Shown: positions 48,858-61,149, numbered from the stretch's first letter. The stretch is DNA of 64,000 nucleotides from Limonium bicolor (GCA_023374045.1 CM041777.1:103928046-103992045), one strand, 5' to 3'. The notes: generated by a model from the letters alone, not told the origin. Numbers and translations: made by a program.

Positions 48858-50300
48858 CTAATCGTGTTTAATGAATATCATTCCCCGATCATGAACAATC
48901 TTGTTGAATCTTTCTCTACTTAATGGCTTAGTAAAAATGTCAGCTAGTTGGTCTTCAGTAGAAATGTACTTTAAACCAACTAATTCCTTTTCACAACAAT
49001 CTCTAAGAAAATGAAGTTTAATGTCAATATGCTTGGTACGAGAATGATGCACAGGATTTTTGGAAATAGAGATGACACTTGTATTACCACACATAATTCG
49101 CAACGTACCTGTCTTGACTCCATAATCACCAATTTGCTGTTTGAGCCATAAGAGTTGAGCACAACAGCTTGCCGCGGCTATGTATTCAGATTCAGCAGTT
49201 GAGAATGCTACACTTTGTTGTTTCTTTGATCCCTATGCGATCAAACATGATCCAACAAAGAATGCTGCCCCTGACGTGCTTTTTCTATCGGTGATAGATC
49301 CTCCATAATCTGCATCTGAAAAACCTATAATATTACAATCGGTGAGGTTAGGATAAAAGAGGCAAGGTTCATGGTCCCTTTTTGAGGTAACATAGAATTC
49401 TTTTTACGGTTGTGAGGTGACTTTCTCTTGGATCTGCTTGAAACATGGCACATAAGCAAACACTATACATAATGTCAGGTCTACTAGTAGTTAAATAGAG
49501 TAGAGAACCAATCATCTCCCTGTATGATCGCTGGTCGACCGGTCGGTCACCAGTTGTGATGCCCATTTTTGTGCCAACTGCCATAGGTGTGTCAAATGGT
49601 TTGCAAATCCTTTAGCAAATCTCTTTAGCAAATCCTTCACATACTTTTGCTGGGATATGATTTTCCCTTCGTCATCTTGTTTGACTTGAAGTCCTAAGAA
49701 GAACTTCAATTCTCCTAAATCACTCATCTCATTCCTTTTTCATCAAGGCTTTAAACTTCTTGCAATATTTCTCATCAGAGGCTCCAAAGATTATATCATC
49801 AACATATACTTGCACAATTAAGAAGTCCTTTTTGTTGTTGTAAACAAACAAGGTTTTATCCACCTTTCCTCTCTTGAATTGGTTTTCTAAAAGATATGAG
49901 GATAGACGGTCGTACCATGATCTTGGAGCTTGTTTGAGCCCATAAAGAGCTTTGTCAAGCTTGAGTACCATGTCTTTTCCTTCTAGAGTCTCAAAACCTG
50001 GAGGTTGTTCAACATACACTTCCTCCTTGACATACCCATTGAGAAAGGCACTTTGGATGTCAAGTTGGAAGAGTTTGATTCCTTTATATGCAACAAATGC
50101 AATTAGTAATCTGATGGACTCCATCCTTGCTACTGGAGCAAAGGTCTCTTGGAAGCCTATCCCTTCTTGTTGACGATATCCTTGAGCTAGTAGACAAGCT
50201 TTGTCCCTAACGACTTCTCCCATCTCATTTAGCTTGTTTCTAAAGACCCATTTTGTGCCAAGTATTCCTTGATGTGAAGGACGAGGCACAAGGTGCCAGA
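48858..50300 (-). pseudogene. Copia reverse transcriptase and RNase H
   Basis: Minus strand. Segment 50289-49729 carries GTKWVFRNKLNEMGEV, ETFAPVARMESIRLLIA, FQLDIQSAFLNGYVKEEVYV, LYGLKQAPRSWYDRL and the catalytic YVDDIIFG. Segments 49727-49369 carry DLGELKFFLGLQVKQ and YREMIGSLLYLTTSRPDIMY. RNase H follows at about 49360-48858, ending SRTKHIDIKLHFLRD and STEDQLADIFTKPL. Three frames are needed, so the polyprotein is broken near 49728, 49550 and 49300. Confidence 0.92.
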
Positions 50301-50316
50301 CTTTGCATCTTTCAAA

Positions 50317-51632
50317 CTAATTCAATTCTTCTTGCATTACTTTAATCCAGTCTGAGTCTTGAAGAGCTTCTTTGATATTTTTGGGTTCAATGGGCGAGAC
50401 TGTCATTGAGAATGCTATAAGATCTCGAGCTTGTGCTCTGGTTTGAATTCCTTTGAAGATATCTGATATGATATTCTCCAATGGATGATCTTTGTATAGA
50501 GTATGAGATTGATGAATGGTTGATGGTGATAGAGGATCTTCGACATCATTGATCTCTTCATTGACCTGTTGTTTATTTGTCACTGACCCATCGGGTAGGT
50601 TTTCCTTGGTTGGTGATTCATCTTTGGGATTATCTATGTGATCTTGATCAGCTAGATCAAATCCAAGTTCTTTATCTTCTTCAGATTCCTTGGCCTTGTG
50701 AACTTCAGTCTCATCAACGACCACATGTACACTTTCTTCCACCTTCAATGTCCTTTTGTTGTAGACTTTGTATGCCCGGCTCCTTTCAGAGTACCCAAGG
50801 AAGATGGCCACATCACTTCTGGCATCAAATTTTCCTAGGGATTCTTTTCATTGTTGTGGACGTAACATTTACAACTAAAGATCCTAAAGTGACTTATGTT
50901 TGGTTTTCTTCCCTTGATTAGCTCATAGGGTGTTTTGTTGAGGATAAGTCGTATGAGCGTTCTATTTGTGATGTAGCATGCAGTCGCCACAGCTTCTGCC
51001 TAGAAGACCTGAGGAAGACTGCTCCCCAATAGCATGACCCTGACTACCTCTTGTAGTGTTCTGTTCTTACGCTCAACTACCCCATTTTGTTGGGGTGTCC
51101 TTGGTGCTGAATATGTGTGATTGATTCCATGTTGTTTACACATATCCATGAATTGTTGATTCTCAAACTCCGACCCATGATCAGATCGAAGAGCCTTGAT
51201 CTTGTGGTTGAGTTGTACTTGGACTTTTCCTGTAAAGACTTGAAATTTCTCAAAGACTTCGTCTTTGGAAGCAATAAAGAGTGTCCAAACAATTCGTGAG
51301 TAATCATCAATAATTACAAATACATACCAATTTCCTCAAAAACTTTTGATTCTTATAGGTCCACATAAGTCCATGTGAAGTAATTCAAGTGGCTTAGATG
51401 TAATTACTAAGTTCTTTAATTTTAAAGAGGTCTTAGTTTGCTTGCTTCTAACACAAGCATCACAAAGATTGGTCTTAGATTCTTTAATCTCAGGGAGACC
51501 TCTTACCAACCGTTTCCTGACAAGCTTTCTTAACAAGGAAATGCTAACATGCCCTAGTTTTTTGTGCCATAGTGTGGAGTCATCTATTGAAACAGTCAAG
51601 CATGGAAGGTTTGGACTGTCAATATCCTCCAA
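50317..51632 (-). pseudogene. Copia integrase
   Basis: Minus strand. Segment 51632-51336 shows the HHCC zinc finger: LWHKKLGHVSISLLRKLV and CDACVRSKQTK, then MDLCGPIRIKSF of the core. In shifted frames the catalytic DDE region follows: ALRSDHGSEFENQQFMD near 51180 and TYSAPRTPQQNGVVERKNRT near 51090. The tail 50811-50317 has AIFLGYSERSRAYKVYNKRT, then an acidic linker to RT. A stop near 51336 and several shifts inactivate it. Confidence 0.9.
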
Positions 51633-51637
51633 ACTAG

Positions 51638-52000
51638 TTACATAAACATTTTCCCACCTTTTCCCTTTAACAATTCTTTGTCATTGTCCTGACTTACTAT
51701 GCTACAATGTGTATAATAGAAGTGAACTGAATTGCCTTTGTCACATATTTGAGATACGCTGAGCAAATTGAATTTTAAACCATTAACTAAATTGACATTA
51801 TTTATGACATAGTATGAGGTAAAACCAACCTTACCTTCACCGATGATTTTTCCTTTCTTGTTATCGCCAAAGGAAACGGTTCCTTGGCTTCTTGGTTCGA
51901 GTGAGAAGAACTTCATCTTGTCTCATGTCATGTGTTTAGAGCACCCATTGTCGATGTACCAGTAAGGGTCCATTCCCACTCGATTATGCACTTAACAAGT
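51638..52000 (-). pseudogene. Copia protease
   Basis: Minus strand. Around 51955 the text reads WYIDNGCSKHMT, where copia proteases have D-S/T-G; here the middle residue is Asn. The 51916-51638 frame continues VSFGDNKKGKIIGEGKV and NGLKFNLLSVSQICDKG, both characteristic. A stop separates the two parts. Confidence 0.85.
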
Positions 52001-52206
52001 TAGCGTTGTGGGGTTAGGTTCCACAGAAAAGTTGGACCCATTTCCACCACCAATCATTGTTCTAAGATCATTTTTGACTACCCATTTTAGTCCTATCTTC
52101 TGGAGTTGCCAATGCCTCATGAATCGTCTCCTATAGCATTTGGCTTCATAATGACTAGGTTGTCTGCACAGATGGCAGACACCTCTACGACTAGTCCCTG
52201 ACTGAT
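52001..52206 (-). pseudogene. Copia gag-pol linker with second zinc knuckle
   Basis: Minus strand reads CHLCRQPSHYEAKC near 52150, a CX2CX4HX4C knuckle, then a linker toward protease. The solo LTR lies immediately upstream in the element, separating it from the rest of gag. Confidence 0.75.
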
Positions 52207-54079
52207 TGTTGGGTAAAAACCTAACGACAAGTATGCCGGTCGATTATAGCAAGTTTTTCCTAGAAGTGTCCCTCCAGGTTATCGAATCCAAGGGAGGCAG
52301 CGTTTTAGTTTAATTAATATTTAAGAATAAACTAACGAATCAGTTTACTCCAGTAACATGGGGGTTTTGTTTGTTGAATTACTAAAGTATGAAACAAGAG
52401 TGTAAATAAGAGCAAAGGTAATAAATGCAAGACAATGAGCAAATTAATAGTATTTTTGATTTAATAAAAGGGGAAATTCCGGTTTACTAATCCTCTTAAT
52501 TCTTGGTTCCTTTCTCGATGTGTTTACCAAAATTTAGATTAAAATCCCAGATCTGAAATATTCCACGTTCGGTCTCCCGCTCGGTGGAATCTAATTAACA
52601 GCTAATAAATTTCAACTCTCGTTACAAATTTACTAATTGCCAACAGCTTTAAGAATAATCCAGTTTAATGATCAGTTAATATCCTAGAGGAATTACCATC
52701 TCTAAATTAACCGGTACTGTTCCTGTTGTCTATTATCTACCGTAGTTCTCACTTGTAAGCAGATAAACTGGTAAAATCCAGTAATTGGCCAAATCACAAG
52801 ATTTATAAAAATAAATAAGGAACAAACTTTAATCTGTTAAACTGGTAATAACAACGATAATGGAACCTTGAATTTGGATTACATAGTAAACCGAAATTTA
52901 TAAAAACTACTCAGCCATGGAAATGAAAATACTGTAAAAATATGTAAACAACATTAAAGAGGAAGAAGAAGAAACTCTGATTTAAGACTCTTTAATGGAC
53001 GTCGGTGTGTGACCAGTGCTTTCTTCTGCTCTTTCTCAGAAATGGTGTGGGAGTCTCCAGCTGCTTGTGTACTCCAGATTTCTGTGGATGTGTATGGTGT
53101 TTTATGAGATGGATGATATGAATGAAACGTGAGAAATGGAAATGGATGGAGTGAGTGTGGAATGCTCACCAGAATTGTGTCTCTCAAATGAGTGAGATTG
53201 AGTTCTATTTATAGAACTCATTTGATGAATACGTAGCAGGAGCAGCTGGTGGTGGACAGTGATGTTGGAAGTTGTAAGTGGAATGATAGGTGGTTAACGT
53301 GGGTGTTTTTGCTGGATTTAGGGAGATAATTGGATTAGTGGAGGGATGATTGAAAGTAGCAGTGGAAGGGACAGAAAACAAGTGTGGAAGAAGGCTGGAA
53401 AGGGAGTACGCTGGATGATGGAAATATGGGGCGGTGTAGTATAATATGAAGAGAATAAAATTCTCTTTTCAATCGCGCGCTACAGATCGTCGGACTCAGC
53501 CATTTGGTCCGGGACTTAGGTCCTGTATGAAGTCCCGAACCATAGCATAGAAATGGGTCGAGAGTTGGCGTCTTATGTGGTCCGGGACTTAGGCCTTGTA
53601 TAAAGTCCCGGACCATGCCTGAATTTGATTCGAGAATTGCTTTGCTTTGTGGTCCGGGTCTTCACCCCTGCATCAAGTCCCGGACCGTAAACGAATTTAA
53701 TTCGAGACACGAGTCACATTGTGGTCCGGGTCTTCACTCTTGCATCAAGTACCGGACCATACATAAATTCAATTCGAGATTTGAGTCACGTTGTGGTCCG
53801 GGACTAAGCTCCGGCATCAAGTCCCGGACCAAGCTTAAATTTATGTCGAGAGTGAATTTCTTGACTCCATTTAGCTTGTTTGATTTGCCATGTGTTCCAA
53901 CAATGATAGGAATGTGTTTCCTTGAGATTAAAAACCTGAAAAAGCACACAAAAACCATAAAAGAAGACAATTGCAACAAGAAACATAAAAAATGCTCATA
54001 AGATAGGAATTTAGCAGTCAATGGTAATAGATTAGGCATCAAAAGACCATGCAGAAATAGGTAAATTCCTGACTTATCA
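52207..54079 (-). mobile_element. Solo LTR (1873 bp) inserted in copia gag
   Basis: Inverted relative to the copy at 14549. It starts TGTTGGGTAAAAACCTAAC and ends GGTAAATTCCTGACTTATCA on the plus strand, with 5-bp TSD CTGAT (52202-52206 and 54080-54084). It is about 310 bp longer than the first copy. Contains a 72-bp hairpin array at 53506-53850. Confidence 0.92.
53506..53850. repeat. 72-bp tandem hairpin array, five units
   Basis: Units start at 53506, 53579, 53651, 53723 and 53795 (period 72-73). Each has GGTCCGGG(A/T)CTT then, 16 nt on, AAGTCCCGGACC, then a spacer with ATTCGAGA. Confidence 0.9.
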
Positions 54080-55594
54080 CTGATACCCGACCTGTCGTTT
54101 GTTTCTCCACATGGGTGTCCTAGATACAACTTTTAGCTTCGCATGTTTTTCTTTGACAATTGCTAGTTCTTTTTCTTTTGAGCTAAGTGCAGCAATCAGC
54201 TCATCTATTTCAGGTTGTTTTCCTAATTTCATCTTTTCATGAGCAGAAAGAATCTCACTATAATCGATTTGCAATTTCATGAGTGCCTTCATAAGATTTT
54301 CTACCTTATCCTTATCTGAGTTTTTCTCCAATTTCTCATTTTCTTCTAAAAGTTCCTTGTTTTCATTTTCCAATGCCTCTAGTTGATCAACTAGTATAAG
54401 AGAAAAATTTCTAAGTCTAGGAAGTTCAGCCTTTAGAATTTTCTTTCTAAGTTTAGAGTAGTTTACCTTGTTTTGATCTTCTTCTTCTGATTCCGACGTG
54501 TCTTTATCTTGCGCCATCAAGCAAACTTTCTCAAGGCATAGGTGAGTCTTCTCATCCTCCGAGGGATCACTATCTGAGGTTTGATCGTTGTCGCTTAGTT
54601 CTGAGTCTCCCCATGCAGCAACAAACGCTTCTTTCCTTGGTCCTTTGTTGAACGACCTTCAGACAGGTTTCCTGACCTTGTCGTTGTCCTCTCGGGATTG
54701 TTGAGGACAGTCTTTGATGTGATGCCCATGCTTTTGGCACCCAAAACACCTGTCATTGTTCTTCTTGCGATAGTCATCAGTCTCCTTGGGCTCTCTTCCT
54801 TTCCTCTTGTTGTTTCTTATGAACTTTCGAAAGTACCTCTTAGCATAGAGGACCATCTCGTCATTGTCTTCTCCTGTCTTGGAGTTTTCAACTACTTGAA
54901 GGGCTATGCCTTTTCCCTTTTCTTTTGTTGAGTTTTATGAGTTTCGTTGTTGTAGTTTTAACTCAAACGTCATTAGGGAACATAACATGTCCGCCAAAGA
55001 CATCTTAGATAGATCATGGGCTTCTTGCATGGCATTGACCTTGCTGTCGAAGGAGGCAGGAAGAGATCTGAGGAACTTCTGAATTTGATCCTCGTTCGAG
55101 ATAGTTCTTCCAAGTACCAACATTTCGTTGATCAGCTTGGTGAACCTTGTATGCATTTAAGAAATGCTCTCCTTTTCTTCCTTCTTGAATAGCTCCCAAT
55201 GAGAGAGCAGCAACTCAATGCGAGTCTTTTTGATCTCATCATTCCCTTCACACGTGACTTCAAGAGTTTTCCAAATCTCTTGAGCTGTTTTAGCTGAGGC
55301 TATTTTGGAGTATTGCTCAGGTAGTAGTGCACAGTGTAGAATCCTTACGGCTCGAGCATTGAATACCATCTTCTTGATTTGATCGTCTGTCATGCTGTCA
55401 ACAGATATGTCTTGTCCTTGAGCATTTTGGAAGGTATATTCACCTTGTGATATAACCCTCCACATCCTTGGATCATCAGACTAAATGTGAAACTCCATTT
55501 TATTCTTCCAGTGAGTGTAGTTATCCCCATTGAAAAGTGATGGTCAGTTTGGTGTAGAACCTTCTTCTGACGCTAGTAGGCTTGCGTGAGACAT
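54080..55594 (-). pseudogene. Copia gag with coiled-coil tail
   Basis: Start at ATG 55592-55594 (MSHASLLASEEGS). Stops appear early (about 55545 and 55485), but the rest is typical copia gag (UBN2 family): SAKTAQEIWKTLEVTCEG, LLLSHWELFKKEE, FLRSLPASFDSKVNAMQ and LADMLCSLMTFELKL. A zinc knuckle CFGCQKHGHHIKDC lies near 54735. The 54520-54080 frame is a predicted coiled coil, DQLEALENENKELLEENEKL. A long coiled-coil gag tail is a Sirevirus trait. Forms the particle and packages RNA; broken by several shifts. Confidence 0.88.
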
Positions 55595-55636
55595 TTTGAT
55601 CGTCTTCTAAAGCAGTTAGCTTTCTAGAAGAGACCC

Positions 55637-55648
55637 GCTCTAATACCA
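55637..55648 (-). other. Copia primer-binding site
   Basis: Minus strand TGGTATTAGAGC, one base from the initiator tRNA-Met type, 2 nt from the 5' LTR. Confidence 0.85.
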
Positions 55649-55650
55649 AT

Positions 55651-56735
55651 TGAAACTAGCTAGCGCTCTTGATGTGTCCCCGATCGATCATGGACGTATC
55701 GTGTACGCAAATAAACTTTGTTGGTTAAGGAAAGACACGGGATAAACTTAAACTAGAAACTCCATTTTGATTGAGAATTTACGCACAGAAATTCACTCAA
55801 CCTCCCTCACCCTCACACACGGACTCCGGAACAATTTAGGACTTTATCCCAAAGTCCTCTACCCTCTCCTGACAGCCGGCCTACGGGTTTCCAACCACTC
55901 CCCGACTGATCAGTCAACCAATTTACAAAGTGTTGTCACACAACTCCAATCCTGACCAGCTCACCCACTCTCTAGCCTTTACACACACTTAAGTCTAACT
56001 CACACTTGCCCTGATTATCTCTATATTCTTCTCTCTTGTATAGGATTTCTTTCATACGAAATAAATGCAAGAATATATACGGTTAGTTAAGATGTAACTA
56101 CCGTCCTATATCCTTGTAAAGTCAAGGAGTCTATTCCACTTTCGACCTATCATATAACAACCACACTAGTATCGTAGAGAGGCTTCAACTTGATCTGGAA
56201 TTGTCGGAAAACTTGTCGCCTTGCTACTGGACACGTCGGCGGCAGTTCTCTCGATTGGTCGAGCACCACTTGTGTGCCCCACTTGTCTGATCTTGTCTGG
56301 CTCATTAATGCTTATAAATGCTCCTTTAGACTTCATTATGGCTATGTAATTGTTCTGATAAGTAGCCCTTTACTTATCTTGTCAATTTTCACATTAATGA
56401 GTTATATTCTTGTCGTGTGCTAGTTGATAGTGTGAATATGTGAGTCTGCATAGATATGTCGATCTTCTTGCAGTCTTTGTCTTTGATTTACTCCTAAAGC
56501 ATAAGAGATATCTTCGTGCGGTGCCTGACTTCTTGTGTGTGCTAGAAGTTCTAGTGTGAGCTCTCCTAGACAGGTGCCCGACTGGTTGGGCACATGTCAT
56601 GAACCGAGTGCGCTTGCAACCTTGCGTGCTAAGCCACTCTTTTGCCTGTCTATCTGAATCATAAAGCTTGACAAACATGTTAAATACACAACACACGGTT
56701 TGCTATCATCAGAACTAAAGGATCTTGACTTAACA
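55651..56735 (-). repeat. 5' LTR of Sirevirus-like copia
   Basis: 1085 bp, closely matching 25990-26988 plus 45231-45315. Short open frames present in both LTR copies are not genes. Confidence 0.93.
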
Positions 56736-56740
56736 CATAC

Positions 56741-59147
56741 TCAAAACAGTAGTAAGCATATCAAGCAATCTATCAACCTTGATCTGTGCTCCCAACCATG
56801 TCCATCCCCTGAACGATAACCAATATAATCACCAGTACTACTTGGATCCCCTAAGCCACCATCTTAACCTCCCCACGAACCCCATCCGCTCTCATGACTA
56901 GAGCTAGCACGTGGAGCACCAAATGGACTCTAAGAGTAGGGAAACATCTAAGAGATCTACTGTCGCATCATAGCTTGCATCTCCTCCCCACACAGCTCCT
57001 GATGGATAGTCCCTTTCCTCAATGCAAATCTGCTCCCTATAAGTGGCACCTAAATTCTCAAGCAGATCTCGCTCAATGTCCAACTTCATCGACTCATACG
57101 TACTCTAGTCATAGTCAATAGCACATGAGCAGGTGCTGTGGAATGACTCAGGGAAATATTGTGGTGCTGCCTCACCCACATCATAGGCCCTCTGCTTTTG
57201 TGATTTCCCTTCGACATCCTTGTAAAAAATGTGGGTAGGGTCAACGGGTGTGGCATGAGCTGATGGATCATCTGAAATGCCAGACTTTTAAGTGGCAGCA
57301 TCTAACAGATCTTCGTATTTATGCTTCATAATCGCATAACAATGAGAACTTTCATTGTTCGTTATTCAATATGATTTGAATGTAATACAAATGTTTTGAA
57401 GAGTTATATAAAAACACTTACATCAGTATCCTCGACCTTAGCGCAAACTAGCACATTGTTGTCATGCTCATCCTTGCTCGAATGAGTGTGTATGAACAAT
57501 ATATAAACATTAGGCTCCTCACCATATTTATTAGTCTAAGAGAAAAATACTTAATTAGATTAGATATAATTAAACTATTAATTCTAGAAAAATTTGACAT
57601 ATCCTCCCCTATTTTTTTACATTTCCCCATATATATATCGCAGAATGCACATATCACAAGCAGATAACAATCATAATTCATAATTTTCATTCACAATCAT
57701 ATTCACACTCATAGTCACAGACACACTTCTCAACCGCACTATAAAATATATCATATTTCTGACATACTTCTAAGAGTTATAGCATCAAATTAAGGGGGTG
57801 TTTCAAGCGGGGGAAACGGAATGGAGTTAGGAAAGAGAATGAAAAGGAATGGAAAAGCCCTACGGATTAACAAAACTCACCAAAGCCCTCTTATGCTCCT
57901 TCATCGAGCGTGATCCACACGCATGGATAGACAGATGACCATCAAGAGTGTGCTCAATTCTACGGTTGTGAGAGTTAGTCTCATTGATGTTTTTATACTT
58001 TGTAGTCCCCCATTATTGTTCCCATGCTAGCCAGACGTCGTCTCTGACTTTTTTCTTCATCTTCCAAGACTTCATCTTGTAATGTGTGTCTAAATATCGT
58101 CTACTACTATTATTCTCACAAAGTATATCATACTCCACACTCTCAAACTAAGGCCTGAGGATGCCAGTGAAATCGCTTTTACATAAATGAGTAAAGTGGT
58201 TTAAGCACAACTTAACAAACAAAGAAACAAAACTAGATTGCTGAAACTTTCATGGTTAAGTACCTTGAGCTCGTTAAAGTAAAATCGATGACCATCCTGA
58301 CCCAACCCGTCCCACGTATAACCTTGGGGAAACCTTCTGATCTCAAAGCATGGAAGTAGTGCATGAGCAATTTTATTTGATGGTAGTAACTCTCTATAAT
58401 TATAGGGTATGTCACAAATTTACAATTAGCATATATATATATATATGATAAACAAACCTTATTTTAAAAATGAGTTTGTAATTATAAAGTAATACTTACC
58501 CGTCACTAACTGTGATAAAGACGCGAGGATCAACACCACTACCATGCAAAGCTTCTAAGCTATGCGGTGTATCAGCTAGTGAATCATCTAGGAGTGGAGG
58601 TGTAGAGTGCTCTGAGGATGAAGGAGTATACTGCTGTGGAGATGGAGGTATAGAGCGACGTCTCTCATCAACTGGTTATGAATCGGAGACTATAGCAGAA
58701 GTGGAATGAGCATTACGATGAGTGAAGTAGGAGGTCCCTATCGGTGATTCTGGTCCTTGTTCAGAATTGCCTTCCCTTTGCTTGTGTTTCCACTCAAATT
58801 GGACACAACATTGACTCCCTCCAAGCCTAAGCATTGTCGACCACTACACTGTCTCCTAGCCTCTGGTAGACGCATGTCCCACAATTCTGACAGAGAAGCC
58901 TCAAGAATGACCTCAATAAACTTGTGTTTCTTTGAACTAGAAGGGAGATTAGCCATCTCCACATTCAGAAGTGCTTGGTGAAACTCACATTCTTGAACCA
59001 CTCCCTTGCTATGCGGCCATGAAGTTGTTTGGGTACCTGATTGCATAGGCCGCTCCCATACATCAGCCGGAGAGTGTATCTCTTTTGTGCGATCAGTCTC
59101 CGCCTGCACCTCTGAGCTAAGCCACATATCGTATGGTATGTTATCAT
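56741..59147 (-). pseudogene. CACTA interior with Ptta/En/Spm-like ORF remnant
   Basis: Flanking sequence resumes after the copia TSD. Minus-strand frames contain RRFPQGYTWDGLGQDGH near 58300, NETNSHNRRIEHTLDGH near 57960, and EIHSPADVWERP near 59060. This order resembles the plant Ptta/En/Spm-type CACTA protein. Frames are heavily broken and intron-like gaps exist. I infer it is the other half of the CACTA whose left end is at 25301; no matching right terminus was found. Confidence 0.55.
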
Positions 59148-59440
59148 CACTACTAGAAAAAAGGTATTTTACCTACGAAAATTATCTATGGAAAAATATC
59201 CGTAGGTATATCCCTACGGAATACCTACGCCTTATGACGTGTTATTTGGGTTGTCAAATGTTTTTAATTACCTACCCCAAGAAATCCATATATTATTTAA
59301 TAGGAAATACGACGGGAGATATTGCGCCAATAAGCGCATACATATTTGTCATAGGTACTAAATATATCAATGAAATACCGACGAATTCTTTTGTCGGTAA
59401 TACCTACGAACTATTTCCGTAGGCAATCTGGAAAAAAATA
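59148..59440. mobile_element. CACTA terminus fragment
   Basis: Starts CACTACTAGAAAAAAGG, a standard CACTA terminus, then has repeated CCTACG / CGTAGG inverted motifs. No matching right end (CTAGTAGTG) was found, so it is truncated or a deletion derivative. The right limit is approximate. Confidence 0.65.
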
Positions 59441-59460
59441 TTTATGCCAGGTATCACTCA

Positions 59461-60358
59461 GGCTCTGTTCGACATGGCTGTTTAATTTGGCAGAATATTT
59501 GCAGCATATTTGGTAGCAGGTTTGCGCTGGCATATTTGCAGCATATTTGTTGACAGGTTTGTGCTAGCATATTTGTAGCTGTTTTGAAAACTGCTGTTTG
59601 ACAGTACAACATATATGCAACATATTTGGTTAAGTTAGTAATATGTAGTGCGTTTACCGTTTCTGTATTACAATTTATTATTTTACACTACGTAACTTTA
59701 TTTTGTTAGTAAAAATAAATAGAAAAATTCACAAACAATATATTACTATGAGTATTTAATTTACAATAAAAAAACATGAGAAACCAAGGAAAATAAAAAT
59801 ATTTATATAACCAATATAATTTTAATTTTTATTATTTAAGTAAAAATTGTAACTTCTAAACAATATATTGTAACTTTGTATGTTAATAAATTTATATACA
59901 TTCATATTTCTATATACTTTTTTAATGTTTTAATTCATACATCAACAAGTGTGTATTTTTATTGTTTTTTTAATTTTATTACTCTATGTGGTATTACAAA
60001 TAACATATTGTAAAATAGTATTATTAATGTGTTTTTTTTCACTTGACTAAAGAAGTAGTACTATTTTTTATAAATTATTTGAACCATTGTGTAATTTGTA
60101 ACAAATAAAATAACTTATAAAACATGTCATAAGATAAGTAGTTTTTTTTAATCAATAGTCACAATAATTGTATTATGAAGGGAGAAAAAAACGGAAGTAA
60201 AAGCGCGGAATAAAAAAGTAGCATTTGCCGTCGACACTTATATTGATATTTATGCTCTTTTAACCGAATAGTAAAACAAATAAATGAGGCTAAAATAACA
60301 TATGTCACAACAAATATACTATCCATTTGTACTGTTTTTATTGGAACCGAACGCTACC
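59461..60358. mobile_element. Tourist/Harbinger-like MITE
   Basis: Left end GGCTCTGTTCG and right end CGAACGCTACC are imperfect inverted repeats, preceded by TCA and followed by TTA, consistent with a mutated 3-bp TTA target. The 898-bp interior is very AT-rich, with a GCATATTTG-rich start and no ORF. Assignment to PIF/Harbinger is inferred from TIR form and target size. Confidence 0.5.
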
Positions 60359-60454
60359 TTAACGACTGACAATATGCTAGACTGGTTCACAAAATATTCA
60401 ACTAATTAACTTTGGTAAAAAAATACATCCGTCGGTGAATCTAGAAATAAAGTT

Positions 60455-61022
60455 ACTAGACCTGATCAACATAGACCCAGCTCGGCGGCACAACCCCGCC
60501 CGGCCCGGAAATAAAGCCCGTCCGGAAAAATTTTCGGGCGGGTATGGACAACAAATCAGGCCTGAATGAAAAACCGGACCTGGCTTCGGCAAAATTTTAG
60601 GCCCGTAACTAAGCCCAGCCCAGCCCAGCCCGGTTTATATTATTATTATTATTCTATATTATAATAATATAATTTCCCTTTGTTTTAGTATATGATTTGT
60701 TGGATCCTTTCACTATTTTCAATAGATTTTAGTCATTTTATTATCTTCTTCTTTCCATTCATTCCTATCTAAAACCCTCTCATATTTTATTTTACAACTC
60801 TAATTTTCAATTTATTTCAATTCTCATGCAAAAATAAGGGTAAAATAGTCTAAAATTTTTCCTCTTTAAAATTCTTATGCCAGAGTTAGAAATCAGTATG
60901 AGAATGAGAGGGTATATATTTACAATTAATTTATATAATACCTTGTACTACTTATTTAATTATATATATCTATTAATATTACATACAACATATATTCATA
61001 TTATATTTAATATATATTAATA
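60455..61022. mobile_element. Truncated hAT-like element, second copy
   Basis: Related to 22168-22940 in opposite orientation. It starts near CCTGATCAAC and shares GGAAATAAAGCCCG, TTTTCGGGCGGG and TGGACAACAAATCAGGC, plus the AT-rich centre (ACATACAACATATATTCATA). The far end is missing. Confidence 0.78.
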
Positions 61023-61149
61023 CTGGGTTGCTATTCGCAGTACAAAATTACTAATCACCGCAGTATAATTTTTTTTAATTCATACTAACGTTGTACACAT
61101 GTAATGATGTCGTGTTGTAACTTTTGTTTTTTTTTAAAAATAATTTCTT

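Larger units (their letters stand above)
25990..56735 (-). mobile_element. Sirevirus-like Ty1/copia retrotransposon, multiply interrupted
   Basis: Reads leftward. The right (5') LTR is 55651-56735 (1085 bp, TGAAACTAGC...CTTAACA). The left (3') LTR is 25990-26988 plus 45231-45315 (1084 bp in total), split by an 18.2 kb insertion. Flanks CATAG (25985-25989) and CATAC (56736-56740) form a near-perfect 5-bp TSD. A variant initiator-Met primer-binding site (TGGTATTAGAGC) follows the 5' LTR, and a polypurine tract AAAAAGGGGGAAAT precedes the 3' LTR. Order: gag, zinc knuckle, protease, integrase, RT, RNase H, extra ORF. Without inserts it is about 10.6 kb. Size, coiled-coil gag tail and an ORF after pol fit the SIRE/Maximus lineage. 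Many stops make it inactive. Confidence 0.9.
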
